In this document: positions 34,170 to 43,105 of the stretch, in pieces
Layout: each line of letters opens with the position of its first letter
Numbering within the stretch: the stretch's first letter is position 1
Source of the DNA: Micromonospora parva
GTDB taxonomy: Bacteria; Actinomycetota; Actinomycetes; Mycobacteriales; Micromonosporaceae
Direction of reading: 5' to 3'
NCBI RefSeq assembly: GCF_000718515.1
Contig: NZ_JNZS01000002.1
Location: forward strand, 1-64,000
Length of the DNA: 64,000 nucleotides
The notes under the pieces: model-generated
What the model was told of the DNA's origin: nothing
Database searches by the model: none
The model's input: the letters and a program-made list of their open reading frames with translations, nothing else
Translations under genes and position numbers: made by a program

Positions 34170-34341
34170 CGAATCACTCCCTGGTGAGGATGGATGGTGA
34201 GCCAACGCGCGCGAATCGGTTGACGTATCTGTCGCACCACGCGCGGGACCCAGCTGAAGGACGGGATCACGGGTTCGTGCGACGGCGCCGCTGCCGGGCG
34301 TTCGGTGGGATAACCGGAGGGTGCGAGAACCCTGTGCCGGT

Positions 34342-34386
34342 GGCCGCCGTCAGGCGGCCGGAGACAGCCCCGCCGTCAGATGACGG
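34342..34386 (-). promoter_or_regulatory. candidate attenuator hairpins after the leader ORF
   Basis: Two perfect hairpins follow or overlap the leader stop on the minus strand: CCGTCA with TGACGG around GA (34373-34386), which spans the stop codon, and GGCCGCC with GGCGGCC around GTCA (34342-34359). Ribosome position in the leader could decide which forms. Confidence 0.6.
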
Positions 34387-34453
34387 GGCGACACAGGCAG
34401 GTGGCCACGCGGCACAGGTCGACCGCGCGCCGTTTGGTGAGGTGGGTCCCCAT
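34376..34453 (-). CDS. cysteine-rich leader peptide (Ms5788A family type)
   Basis: A 25-codon ORF encodes a peptide starting MGTHLTKRRAVDLCRVATC and ending in LCRPVI, with three Cys codons within eight residues (positions 14, 19 and 21). This matches the actinobacterial leader family THLTKRRAVDLCRV...CLCRPV, which in mycobacteria attenuates operons for sulfur genes when cysteine is ample. It sits 207 bp upstream of the sulfurtransferase gene. TAGGCT ends eight bases before the ATG, so it is probably leaderless, as reported for the mycobacterial cases. Confidence 0.88.
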   Translation of the reverse strand: MGTHLTKRRAVDLCRVATCLCRPVI

Positions 34454-34558
34454 GGCCAGGGAGCCTACCAGCCAGTGACCGAGCTGCCACTCAGCCGACC
34501 ACCATCCGGGAATCGACGGGCCTGCCAAGGATTTCGGCGTCCCACCGCGCCTCCGGCG

Positions 34559-35347
34559 TCAGCCGACCGAGTTGATCGGCACGTTCTTCGCGTCGGCGGT
34601 GACCGCCAGCCCTTCCGGCAGTGGACGGACCTCCCGGACGGCGAGTTGGAACGGCAGTTCCGGAAGCGGCACGTCGATGGAGATGCTCTTGGCGTAGTTG
34701 CTCAGGAACGCACGGGCCAGCGGCAGGTTCGGCAGACCCGCGGCGTCCAGGTCGTTGAAGCGCAGCGCGACCGCGCCGTTGTCGGCGACGGTGACGTCGG
34801 CGGTGCCGCTGATGGTGAGCCGCTGACCGAGGATGTCGGCCGGGGCCGTGACGGCGAGCTTGCCGTTCTGCTCGCCGAGGGTGAGCCCTGGGCGGTTCAG
34901 CAACGCGGCCAGACTCTCGTAGCTGATCGTGCCAGCGCCGTTGACGGTGTCCGCCACGATGTCGCCCTGGCCGGTGCGCAGGGTGTCCAGCGAGGCCCGC
35001 ACGTCACGGGCGGTCACGTCCAGCACCGGCAGCCGGACGGCGTCGCCCTCGACCGAGGCCTGCACGTCCCGCAGGTTGATGGTGATCCGCTGGTAACGGC
35101 CATCGAGCACCTGGGTGAGGAACGGGACTCCGCCCACCTCCACCTCAGGGGCGGCGGACTGGGCGCCCTGCTTGGCGATCTCCTGCCGCACCCGGTCGGC
35201 GATGGTCCGCTCGGCAACCCCGACCGCCACCCGGTCGGCGACCACCAGCAACCCCGCCAGCAGCAGGAGCAGAACGAACAGCCCGATGAGCAGCTTGCGG
35301 CCACGCCGTCGGGGTCGCGCCTCGTCCACCGGATAGTCCCGCGCCAC
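34559..35347 (-). CDS. lmeA: DUF2993/LmeA-family phospholipid-binding protein
   Basis: The 262-residue protein has one N-terminal membrane helix (LLIGLFVLLLLLAGLLVVAD, residues about 19-38) after a basic cytoplasmic tail, then the DUF2993 periplasmic domain. M. tuberculosis LmeA (Rv0817c) at the equivalent position binds phospholipid and supports mannan elongation in lipomannan synthesis. Equivalent function here is inferred from family and gene order. Confidence 0.85.
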   Translation of the reverse strand: MARDYPVDEARPRRRGRKLLIGLFVLLLLLAGLLVVADRVAVGVAERTIADRVRQEIAKQGAQSAAPEVEVGGVPFLTQVLDGRYQRITINLRDVQASVEGDAVRLPVLDVTARDVRASLDTLRTGQGDIVADTVNGAGTISYESLAALLNRPGLTLGEQNGKLAVTAPADILGQRLTISGTADVTVADNGAVALRFNDLDAAGLPNLPLARAFLSNYAKSISIDVPLPELPFQLAVREVRPLPEGLAVTADAKNVPINSVG

Positions 35348-35451
35348 GCCGCCTCCTGTCTCCGCCCGTCGCGCCGCGACGGGGCGTTCGTACCGACGCC
35401 GCAGGGCGGCGCACCCGTAGGTACCCGACCGGCTCCGCGCTCAACCGTGAC

Positions 35452-36510
35452 TCAGAGGAAGAGCATGCACATGGCGTACGCGGCGGGCGCCGCCAGAGCG
35501 AAGCCACCGAGTGGACCCTGCATGTGCCGGGCCACCCACATCGTGGGCGGTTCACCGGCCATCAACCGGCCCGCCTCCGCGTACCCCACGGCGAGGTCGG
35601 AGAGGACGGCGGTGACCGCCGCGACCAGGCCGATCACGGCGGCCCGGGTTGGCGTGAAGGGGGTTACCAGGTAGCTGCCGAGCAGGGCGCTGGTCAGCGT
35701 GCCGACCATCGCGCCGGCCACCACGCCGGCGGCACCCCGGGGCACCTGCGGGGCCAGCCGCGGCCACGGCAGGACGGCGTCGGTGAGCCGGGCGACGGTG
35801 AGCGCGACACCGCTCGCGGTCAGGCAGACGGTGATCGCCTGGGTGCCGGCCGGGATGCGGCTGAGCACGATCAGGGTGCCGAGGGCCACCACCCCGACCA
35901 CGATGAGCAGGGTGGCACCGAGTGAGTCGGTGACCCGGACCCGGTCGACCCGGCGGACCAGCTGGCCGAGCACCGCGGCGAGGAACCCGCCGACGGCCAG
36001 GTATCCCAGCGGTGCCAGGCCGGCGACGTCGGTCCGCACCGCGGCGGTGTCGGCCAGCGCCGCGACCACGGCGCTGATCCCGGCGACCACCAGCAACGCC
36101 GGCGGGCGCATGGCCATCGTCCAGGCGAGCACGAACAGCAGTTGGACGCCGAAGACGATGGCGGCGAACGGCAGTCGATGGCCGGGGCCCGACGTCTGCG
36201 CGCCGAGCACCAGGCCGACGCCGAGCAGCGCGGCGAAGCCGGCGATGGTCAGCGCCAGTTGGCGGTGCACCTCGACCGGGGGGATGACCTCCTCTTCCGG
36301 CTCGTCGACCTCGTCTTCGGATCGGCGGGCCGGCTCACCGGAGCGACGGGCCCGGCGGGGCCCACCCCGTTCGCGGCGATCGCCGTCGGTGGTGGCCGGA
36401 CCGGTACGCGGCGCGGGCGGTTGGCCGCGCGTCGGTGCGGCGGCCGGGCCCGGTTGGGACCCAGCGGGCCACGATTCACGGCCGGCCTCGGGCGAGGTGG
36501 AGGGAAACAC
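35452..36510 (-). CDS. uncharacterised polytopic membrane protein
   Basis: I do not recognise this 352-residue protein. Residues 1-78 are a disordered Pro/Arg/Glu-rich cytoplasmic tail ending in an acidic DEVDEPEEEV stretch. Roughly nine or ten hydrophobic helices follow (LTIAGFAALLGVGLVLGAQ; FAAIVFGVQLLFVLAWTMAM; LLIVVGVVALGTLIVLSRIP; AGVVAGAMVGTLTSALLGSY and others). It lies between lmeA and the divergent glnR, a position where related actinobacteria also have a membrane gene. It has no recognisable catalytic motif. Confidence 0.75.
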   Translation of the reverse strand: MFPSTSPEAGRESWPAGSQPGPAAAPTRGQPPAPRTGPATTDGDRRERGGPRRARRSGEPARRSEDEVDEPEEEVIPPVEVHRQLALTIAGFAALLGVGLVLGAQTSGPGHRLPFAAIVFGVQLLFVLAWTMAMRPPALLVVAGISAVVAALADTAAVRTDVAGLAPLGYLAVGGFLAAVLGQLVRRVDRVRVTDSLGATLLIVVGVVALGTLIVLSRIPAGTQAITVCLTASGVALTVARLTDAVLPWPRLAPQVPRGAAGVVAGAMVGTLTSALLGSYLVTPFTPTRAAVIGLVAAVTAVLSDLAVGYAEAGRLMAGEPPTMWVARHMQGPLGGFALAAPAAYAMCMLFL

Positions 36511-36757
36511 GACCCGATCGTGCCAGACCGACCGCCCGCCGCGGTGGTCACGGGTTTCAGCGACGTTAAAAACCAGGCCACGATCAGGGGCAAGATAGAC
36601 AAACAGGATTTGGCCTGACGGTGCGGCCGAGGCGATCAGTTACGCTCAACGCGTTACCCGCCCGTCAGCGACGCCGGGACCACGCAATTTCTCAGCGCAC
36701 TCCCCGACGAGTGCGACTGGTCGCGTGCGGCCTCGCGCCGCCGGGACGGAGGTGATC

Positions 36758-37471
36758 GTGGAGATCCTGCTGCTGGTGACCGCACGTGCAGGGGAACCGT
36801 CGGCTGTGCTGCCGGCACTCGACCTGCTGCCGCACTCGGTCCGCACCGCGCCGCGCGACGTTCGCACCCTGGTCGCGGGCCCGAGCCCGGACGCGGTGAT
36901 GGTGGACGCCCGATCGGAGTTGAGCGAGGCCCGGGCGACCTGCCGGATGCTGCACGCCACCGGGCTCGGCGTGCCGCTGGTCGCGGTGGTGACCGAGGCC
37001 GGTCTGATCGCGCTCAACGCCGACTGGGGCGTCGACGACGTCATCCTCGCCTCGGCCGGCCCCGCCGAGGTCGAGGCGCGGCTGCGGCTGGCGGTGGGCC
37101 GGCTCAGCAACGCGACCGCCGGCGCGGGCGGCTCGATCCGGGCCGGCGAGTTGACCATCGATCCGGACACCTACGCGGCGAAGCTCAAGGGTCGCCCGCT
37201 CGACCTCACCTACAAGGAGTTCGAGCTGCTGAAGTTCCTGGCCCAGCACCCGGGTCGGGTGTTCACCCGCGACCAGCTCCTGCGCGAGGTCTGGGGCTAC
37301 GACTACTTCGGCGGCACCCGCACGGTGGACGTGCACGTCCGGCGACTGCGCGCCAAGCTCGGCTCGGAGTACGAGTCGATGATCGGCACCGTCCGCCAGG
37401 TCGGCTACAAGTTCGTCGTTCCGCCGTCGCGGTCGCTTCCCGAGGCGGAGCACGCCCCAGTGCCGGTCTGA
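36758..37471 (+). CDS. glnR: GlnR nitrogen response regulator
   Basis: The 237-residue regulator has an atypical receiver domain and an OmpR winged helix ([20 protein letters not shown] and [22 protein letters not shown]). Asp50 matches the conserved but unphosphorylated Asp50 of GlnR, which acts as a homodimer contact. It controls nitrogen assimilation genes such as glnA and amtB in actinobacteria. The perfect GGAGGTGATC-type ribosome-binding site at 36748-36757 fixes GTG 36758 as start. It corresponds to M. tuberculosis Rv0818. Confidence 0.95.
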   Translation: MEILLLVTARAGEPSAVLPALDLLPHSVRTAPRDVRTLVAGPSPDAVMVDARSELSEARATCRMLHATGLGVPLVAVVTEAGLIALNADWGVDDVILASAGPAEVEARLRLAVGRLSNATAGAGGSIRAGELTIDPDTYAAKLKGRPLDLTYKEFELLKFLAQHPGRVFTRDQLLREVWGYDYFGGTRTVDVHVRRLRAKLGSEYESMIGTVRQVGYKFVVPPSRSLPEAEHAPVPV

Positions 37472-37563
37472 TTCCCGGACCACCCCGGGCGATTTCCCAT
37501 ATGCCCCTTTTGCGCAGCTTGGCGGCTCTATTCTGACTGCCGGGTTTGTCGGAGAAAGGGGCG

Positions 37564-37629
37564 ATGGTGCGCGCACTGAACACGGGGGCGACGGGCCGGC
37601 GTGACCGGCGGGCCGGGCGGAAGTCGTGA
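37564..37629 (+). CDS. 21-aa upstream ORF coupled to the polysaccharide deacetylase
   Basis: A 21-residue Arg-rich ORF begins at ATG behind GGAGAAAGGGGCG, a strong ribosome-binding site. It ends with its stop overlapping the deacetylase GTG (GTGA). The deacetylase itself has only a weak site, so its translation may depend on this uORF. A plausible -10, TATTCT, is at 37529-37534. The peptide has no recognisable feature beyond its basic charge. Confidence 0.5.
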   Translation: MVRALNTGATGRRDRRAGRKS

Positions 37630-38495
37630 CGGGGGGCAACTCCACCGCGCGGGCCGCGGGGATAGTGACGCTGGTGGTGGCGGGCCTGCTCGGCTCCGCG
37701 TACGTGCTCGGCCGCAGCCTCGTCCCCGACCAGACGCCGCCGCACACCGCCGGCGTCACCACCAACGCCGACGGGCCGCACTACGCCGACCAACCCAGCG
37801 TCGGTGAGCCGGGCGCGACACCGGGCGCCAGCAGCAGCGCCGGCCCGGTCGAGACCGGCCAGGACGGGTCCGGGCGAGACGCCGGAGGCGACAAACTGTT
37901 CGGCGCGCACTCCACCACCGGCACGCCGCGGCTCGCGCTGACCTTCGACGACGGGCCGGACCCGCGCTACACCCCGCAGGTCCTCGCCCTGCTGCGCGAG
38001 TACGACGTGCGCGCCACGTTCTGCGTGGTCGGCGAGAACGCGCAGAACCACCCCGACCTGGTCCAGTCGATAGTGGACGACGGGCACACGCTGTGCAACC
38101 ACTCCTGGCACCACGACGTCGGCCTGGGCGCCCGGTCGGCCGACGCGATCCGCTCCGACCTGCTACGCACCAACGCCGCGATCCGGGCGGCGGTGCCGAA
38201 CGCCCCGATCGTCTGGTACCGCCAGCCGGGCGGGGCCTGGACGTACCCGGTGGTGTCGACGGCCCGGCAGCTCGGCATGACCCCGCTGCACTGGTCGGTG
38301 GACCCGTCGGACTGGGACCTGCCCGGCGCCAACAAGATCACCGCGACGGTGCTGAGCCAGGCCGAACCGGGCTCGGTGGTGCTGCTGCACGACGCCGGTG
38401 GGGACCGGCAGGGCACGGTGGACGCGCTGCGCCAGATCCTGCCCGACCTGACCGCCCGCTTCGAGCTGGAGGCCCTCCCCACCGACCCGACCTGA
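37626..38495 (+). CDS. polysaccharide deacetylase (NodB/CE4)
   Basis: The 289-residue protein has an N-terminal membrane anchor (AGIVTLVVAGLLGSAYVLG) and a Pro/Gly/Ser-rich linker to about residue 90, then a NodB domain. Motif 1 TFDDGPDP (106-113) gives Asp109; His159 and His163 in HSWHH complete the metal triad; RQPGG and VLLHD form the remaining motifs. It should remove acetyl groups from a cell-surface polysaccharide or peptidoglycan outside the membrane. It starts with GTG coupled to a short uORF. Confidence 0.92.
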   Translation: MTGGNSTARAAGIVTLVVAGLLGSAYVLGRSLVPDQTPPHTAGVTTNADGPHYADQPSVGEPGATPGASSSAGPVETGQDGSGRDAGGDKLFGAHSTTGTPRLALTFDDGPDPRYTPQVLALLREYDVRATFCVVGENAQNHPDLVQSIVDDGHTLCNHSWHHDVGLGARSADAIRSDLLRTNAAIRAAVPNAPIVWYRQPGGAWTYPVVSTARQLGMTPLHWSVDPSDWDLPGANKITATVLSQAEPGSVVLLHDAGGDRQGTVDALRQILPDLTARFELEALPTDPT

Positions 38496-38553
38496 GCCGC
38501 GGCTTTGCGGCGACGGTCCGGGCGTCACGACACGCAGCGGATACGGTGGCGGA

Positions 38554-39480
38554 ATGAGCAGCGCGGAGCCGACCAGCGACCAGGTGACCCGGACCGACCG
38601 ACTGGCGGCGGCGGAGATCGCCGACGTACTGGCCCTCGCCAGTTCAGCGGGTGACACCGACGGGGCGGACCCGCTCGACGAACACGTCCTGCTCCGGCTG
38701 CGCGACCCCGACGCCGCCGCCGTGCACCTGATCGCCCGCGCCGACGACGGCACCCTCACCGGGTACGCGCACCTGGACACCACCGACCCGGTCGACGGGA
38801 TCGGGGTCGAGCTGGTGGTGCACCCCGCGTACCGGCGACGGGGCACCGGCCGGGCGCTGGCCCGGGGCGTACTCGCCTCGGCCACCGGGCCGCTGCGGGC
38901 GTGGGCGCACGGCGACCACCCGTCGGCCGCCGCGCTCGCCGTCGACCTCGGCTTCACCCGGGCCCGGGTGCTCTGGCAGTTGCGCCGACCGTTGGCCGCC
39001 CCGCTGGGTGAGCCACGCCTGCCCGACGGGGTGACGCTGCGCGCGTTCCGACCCGGGGCGGACGACGCGGCCTGGCTGGCCCTCAACGCGCGGGCCTTCG
39101 CCGAGCACCCCGAGCAGGGCCGGTGGACGTCGGACGACCTGCGGGTCCGCCTCGCCGAGCCGTGGTTCGACCCGGCGGGCTTCTTGCTCGCCGAGGAGAC
39201 AGCTACCGGCCGGCTGCTCGGTTTCCACTGGACCAAGGTGCACGAGCGGCCGGGGTCGGCCCGGATCGGCGAGGTGTACGTGCTGGGGGTGGAGCCGACC
39301 GCGCACGGCGGCGGGCTCGGCCGGGCCCTGACCACCGCCGGGCTGGCGCACCTGCGGGACAAGCGCGGCCTGGACCGGGTGATGCTCTACGTGGACGACT
39401 CGAACACCGGGGCCGTCGCGCTCTACGAGCGGCTGGGCTTCGCCCGCTGGTCCGCGCACATCAACTACCACCTGGGCTGA
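38554..39480 (+). CDS. mshD: mycothiol synthase MshD
   Basis: The 308-residue protein is two tandem GNAT domains. The second domain's EVYVLGVEPTAHGGGLGRAL loop and YVDDSNTGAVALYERLGF C-terminus match MshD, which acetylates Cys-GlcN-Ins to form mycothiol. The first domain is degenerate. It lies after glnR and before pst genes, as in M. tuberculosis Rv0818-Rv0819-Rv0820. TACGGT ends six bases before the ATG, predicting a leaderless mRNA. Confidence 0.93.
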   Translation: MSSAEPTSDQVTRTDRLAAAEIADVLALASSAGDTDGADPLDEHVLLRLRDPDAAAVHLIARADDGTLTGYAHLDTTDPVDGIGVELVVHPAYRRRGTGRALARGVLASATGPLRAWAHGDHPSAAALAVDLGFTRARVLWQLRRPLAAPLGEPRLPDGVTLRAFRPGADDAAWLALNARAFAEHPEQGRWTSDDLRVRLAEPWFDPAGFLLAEETATGRLLGFHWTKVHERPGSARIGEVYVLGVEPTAHGGGLGRALTTAGLAHLRDKRGLDRVMLYVDDSNTGAVALYERLGFARWSAHINYHLG

Positions 39481-39584
39481 CCGTCCGCCGTCGCGCCGAG
39501 CGGGTCACCGGCGGGTAACGGCCGGGCGTCGGCGACATAACAGCGAACCGGAAATATACCCATACTTCTGACAGGTGCATCCCG

Positions 39585-39661
39585 GTTCACTTAACGGACA
39601 ACTCACCCTCAGCGAGCGGTCACCTCAACGGCCGTACGTGTTCACCTCGCGTTCACTTGCG
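39585..39661 (+). promoter_or_regulatory. PHO boxes before pstSCAB
   Basis: PhoP-type half-sites lie in a single 11-bp register: GTTCACTTAAC (39585), GGTCACCTCAA (39618, offset 33), GTTCACCTCGC (39640, offset 55) and GTTCACTTGCG (39651, offset 66). The last two are adjacent direct repeats. Probable -10 boxes downstream are TACCTG (39676) or TAACTT (39689). This marks phosphate-starvation activation of pstS. Confidence 0.85.
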
Positions 39662-39770
39662 ACCGGCGAACCGGCTACCTGGCACTTCTAACTTTCGTGT
39701 CAGCCGGTCAGTGCCGGTCCTCGGGCCCCGGATCGGGGCGCCAAGTCAGACGCGAAGGGAAACCCCTCAG

Positions 39771-40877
39771 GTGAAGCTCCAGCGGTACGGCGCGATTGCC
39801 GGCCTCGCCCTTGCTGCGACGCTCGGTCTCAGCGCATGCGGCTCGGACAACAACGAGCCCGCCTCCGGCGCCAGCGCTTCGGGCTCGGCCGCCGCGGTCG
39901 ACTGCGCTACCGGCACGCTGAACGCCCAGGGCTCGTCGGCGCAGAAGAACGCCATGGCCGAGTGGATCAAGGCGTACCAGCAGAAGTGCCAGGGTGTAAC
40001 GATCAACTACGAGCCCAGCGGCTCGGGCGCCGGTATTCAGGCGTTCATCGCCGGGACCGCCGACTTCGCCGGCTCCGACTCCGCGCTCAAGCCGGAGGAG
40101 CAGCCGCAGGCCGACGCCAAGTGCGTCGGCGGCAAGGCCATCCACCTGCCGATGGTGATCGGCCCGGTGGCCGTCGCCTACAACGTCAGCGGCGTGGACA
40201 ACCTCCAGCTCAAGCCGGCCACCCTGGCGAAGATCTTCGCCGGCACGGTCACCAAGTGGGACGACGCCGCGATCAAGGCCGACAACCCGGGTGCCACGCT
40301 CCCGGCGACCACCATCCAGACCGTCCACCGCTCGGACGAGTCGGGCACCACCGACAACTTCACCAACTTCCTCTCCAAGACCGCCGAGGCGGACTGGACC
40401 TTCGGCAAGGCCAAGGCGTGGAAGGCCCCGGGCGGCACCGGCGCCAAGGGTTCGGACGGCGTGGCCAGCCGGGTCAAGGGTGCCGACGGCTCCATCGGCT
40501 ACATGGAGTGGTCGTTCGCCGAGAACGCCGGCCTGAAGATGTCCAAGATCGGTAACGGTGCGGGCGAGTTCGCCGCGCTGACCGCCGAGGCGGCCGGCAA
40601 GACCATCGCCGGCGCCAAGGTCGAGGGCCAGGGCGACGACCTCAAGCTGTCGATCGACTACAACACCAAGGAGGCCGGGGCCTACCCGATCGTCCTGGCG
40701 ACGTACGAGATCGTCTGCAGCAAGGGCCTCGCCGCCGACAAGCTGCCGCTGGTCAAGGGTCTGCTGGGCTACGCCGCCAGCACCGAGGGCCAGGCTGCCA
40801 TGACCGAGCTGGGCTACGCCCCGCTGCCGGAGAGCGTCCGCACCAAGGTCGAGGCCGCAGTCAAGAACATCTCCTGA
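39771..40877 (+). CDS. pstS: phosphate ABC transporter binding lipoprotein PstS
   Basis: The 368-residue protein has a signal peptide ending in the lipobox LSAC with lipidated Cys23. It then follows the PstS fold (LNAQGSSAQKNAMAEWI, INYEPSGSGAGIQAFIAGTADFAGSD, HRSDESGTTDNFTNFL). It binds phosphate outside the membrane and delivers it to PstC/PstA. The GTG start follows GAAGGGA after a 5'UTR with a GC hairpin. Phased PHO boxes upstream put it under PhoP. Confidence 0.96.
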   Translation: MKLQRYGAIAGLALAATLGLSACGSDNNEPASGASASGSAAAVDCATGTLNAQGSSAQKNAMAEWIKAYQQKCQGVTINYEPSGSGAGIQAFIAGTADFAGSDSALKPEEQPQADAKCVGGKAIHLPMVIGPVAVAYNVSGVDNLQLKPATLAKIFAGTVTKWDDAAIKADNPGATLPATTIQTVHRSDESGTTDNFTNFLSKTAEADWTFGKAKAWKAPGGTGAKGSDGVASRVKGADGSIGYMEWSFAENAGLKMSKIGNGAGEFAALTAEAAGKTIAGAKVEGQGDDLKLSIDYNTKEAGAYPIVLATYEIVCSKGLAADKLPLVKGLLGYAASTEGQAAMTELGYAPLPESVRTKVEAAVKNIS

Positions 40878-40911
40878 CCGACACCACTCCGCAATCGAAT
40901 CGAGCGAGCAG

Positions 40912-42003
40912 ATGGGTGAAACCCCCCACCGCTCGGCCGACGCCGGCACCGGCGGGACGCGCGTGACCCAGAGTCACGAGTGGCCCGCCGGTGCCTCGGC
41001 GCGTGTGGCCGAGGCACCAGTCAGCACCCGTACCCCGGGCGGCACCGGGCTGGGCGGCGGCGGCGCGCTGCCGCGCAGCCGTAGGTTCGGCGCCGAGCGG
41101 GCCTTCCGCGGTCTCACACTGGCCGCCGGCACCGCCGTTCTGGTCATCATCGCCGCCATCGCGATCTTCCTGGTCGTCAAGGCGGTGCCGGCCCTACGCG
41201 CCAACACCGAGAACTTCTGGTCCTACGAGGGCTGGTCTCCGAACGAGACACAGCCGAAGTTCGGCATCGGCGCGCTCGCCTTCGGCACCGTGCTCAGCTC
41301 GGCGCTGGCACTGCTCATGGCGGTGCCGGTGGCGTTGGGCATCGCCCTCTACCTCTCGCACTACGCACCCCGCCGGCTGGGCACCACGCTCGGCTTCCTG
41401 GTCGACCTGCTCGCCGCCGTGCCGAGCGTGGTCTTCGGCCTCTGGGGACGGGACGTCTTCAGCAGCCCGGTCCGGGACTTCTCCGTCTGGCTGAACCAGC
41501 ACTTCGGCTGGATCCCGCTCTTCGGCGGCGACGGCCCCTTCGGGGCGTCCGTCATGCTGGGCGCCCTGGTGCTCGCCATCATGGTGCTGCCGATCATCAC
41601 CTCGCTCTCCCGCGAGGTGTTCCTCCAGACGCCCACCGCGAACGAGGAGGCCGCCCTCGCCCTGGGGGCCACCCGCTGGGAGATGCTCCGCACCGCGGTG
41701 CTCCCCTACGGCCGCCCCGGCATCATCGCCGCGATGATGCTCGGCCTCGGCCGGGCGCTCGGCGAGACCATCGCCCTGGCACTGACCCTCGGCATCACCT
41801 TCGGCATCTCGTTCAACCTGATCCAGAACGGCGGCAACACCATCGCCGCCAACATCGCCAACGCGTTCGGCGAGGCGAACGCGACCGGCCGTGGCGCTCT
41901 GATCGCCTCCGGCCTGGTGCTGTTCGCCATCACGCTGATCGTCAACATCACCGCGCGGGCGATCATCTACCGCCGCCGGGAGTTCACGGAGTCGGCCGCA
42001 TGA
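40912..42003 (+). CDS. pstC: phosphate ABC transporter permease PstC
   Basis: The 363-residue permease has six C-terminal helices, preceded by an unusually long cytoplasmic tail of about 60 residues rich in Gly, Thr and Ser. The PstC EAA-like loop ANEEAALALGATRWEMLRTA, the helix VPSVVFGLWG and ALGETIALALTLG are present. It would form the channel with PstA. Its stop overlaps pstA by ATGA. Confidence 0.95.
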   Translation: MGETPHRSADAGTGGTRVTQSHEWPAGASARVAEAPVSTRTPGGTGLGGGGALPRSRRFGAERAFRGLTLAAGTAVLVIIAAIAIFLVVKAVPALRANTENFWSYEGWSPNETQPKFGIGALAFGTVLSSALALLMAVPVALGIALYLSHYAPRRLGTTLGFLVDLLAAVPSVVFGLWGRDVFSSPVRDFSVWLNQHFGWIPLFGGDGPFGASVMLGALVLAIMVLPIITSLSREVFLQTPTANEEAALALGATRWEMLRTAVLPYGRPGIIAAMMLGLGRALGETIALALTLGITFGISFNLIQNGGNTIAANIANAFGEANATGRGALIASGLVLFAITLIVNITARAIIYRRREFTESAA

Positions 42004-43088
42004 CCACAACCGCCACCTCCCACCGCACCCGGCCGCCGGCCCAGCCCGACTCGCTGCGGGCCAAGCGGCTGCCCTGGTACGCCGCCCCGGCCATCGCCGT
42101 GGTGGCCCTGGCGCTCTCCGCCGTGATCGTCTACGGCGCCGGCGTCGGCGGCCCGGTCCTCGTGGTCGTCCTCGGTGCGATCCTCTACCTGGTCGGGCTC
42201 TTCACCGCCGCCAACGCGGTCGAGGGGCGCCGCTCGGCCCGCAACCGCACCTGGAGCGCCCTGATCCACTCCGCCTTCGTGTTGGCGGTGCTGCCGCTCG
42301 TGTCGGTGGTCTGGACGCTGGTCAGCAAGGGCGCCAGCCGGTTGGACGCCAACTTCTTCCAGACCTCGATGAACAACATCGGGGCCCGGGACGCCAACGG
42401 CGGCGCGTACCACGCGATCGTCGGCACCCTGGAGCAGGTTGGTATCGCCACCCTGATCACCGTCCCGCTCGGCGTGCTCTGCGCGATCTACATCGTCGAG
42501 TACGGGCGGGGCAAGTTCGCCTTCGCGATCCGGTTCTTCGTGGACGTGATGACCGGCATCCCGTCGATCGTCTCCGGCCTCTTCGTGCTGGCGTTCTGGG
42601 TGCTGATCGTGTCGCCGTGGTTCAACGACGGTCGGCCCAGCTTCTCCGGCTTCGCCGCCGCGCTCGCGCTGAGCGTGCTCATGCTGCCCACCATCGTCCG
42701 GTCCACCGAGGAGATGCTCCGCCTCGTACCGGCGCCACTGCGCGAGGGCGCGTACGCGCTCGGCGTACCCAAGTGGAAGACCATCCTGCGGGTGGTGCTG
42801 CCGACGGCGCTGCCCGGCATCGTCACCGGCGTCATGCTCGCCATCGCCCGCGCGGCCGGTGAGACCGCGCCGGTGCTGCTGGTCGCCGGCGGTGGCGCGG
42901 CGATCAACACCAACCCCTTCGAGAACAACCAGTCGTCGCTGTCCCTCTTCGTCTACCAGCAGGCCGGCGACGCGTCGAAGTACGCCCCGGCACGGGCGTG
43001 GACCGCGGCACTCACCCTGGTCGCCCTCGTGCTCATCCTGACGATCGCGGCGAAGCTGCTGGCCCGTCGCAACAGGCTCAGCCGATGA
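42000..43088 (+). CDS. pstA: phosphate ABC transporter permease PstA
   Basis: The 362-residue permease has about eight hydrophobic helices. The PstA features [37 protein letters not shown] (EAA-like loop) and [19 protein letters not shown] are all intact. The start is coupled to pstC by ATGA. A GGAGG ribosome-binding site for pstB follows its stop. Confidence 0.95.
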   Translation: MTTTATSHRTRPPAQPDSLRAKRLPWYAAPAIAVVALALSAVIVYGAGVGGPVLVVVLGAILYLVGLFTAANAVEGRRSARNRTWSALIHSAFVLAVLPLVSVVWTLVSKGASRLDANFFQTSMNNIGARDANGGAYHAIVGTLEQVGIATLITVPLGVLCAIYIVEYGRGKFAFAIRFFVDVMTGIPSIVSGLFVLAFWVLIVSPWFNDGRPSFSGFAAALALSVLMLPTIVRSTEEMLRLVPAPLREGAYALGVPKWKTILRVVLPTALPGIVTGVMLAIARAAGETAPVLLVAGGGAAINTNPFENNQSSLSLFVYQQAGDASKYAPARAWTAALTLVALVLILTIAAKLLARRNRLSR

Positions 43089-43105
43089 ACCCCGGAGGTA
43101 CCACC

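Noticed and set aside
5215-35552. Further GTTCAC strings as PHO boxes (for example near 5220, 22499 and 35548).
   Set aside because: They are single units inside genes, without 11-bp repeats.
35452-36510. Possible CdsA phosphatidate cytidylyltransferase assignment because of the late membrane helices.
   Set aside because: The CdsA signature residues are absent; only hydrophobic similarity remains.
36511-36757. GlnR-type binding site formed by GTTAC repeats near 36643-36656.
   Set aside because: The two GTTAC strings have nine bases between them and no GAAAC partner at the expected spacing.
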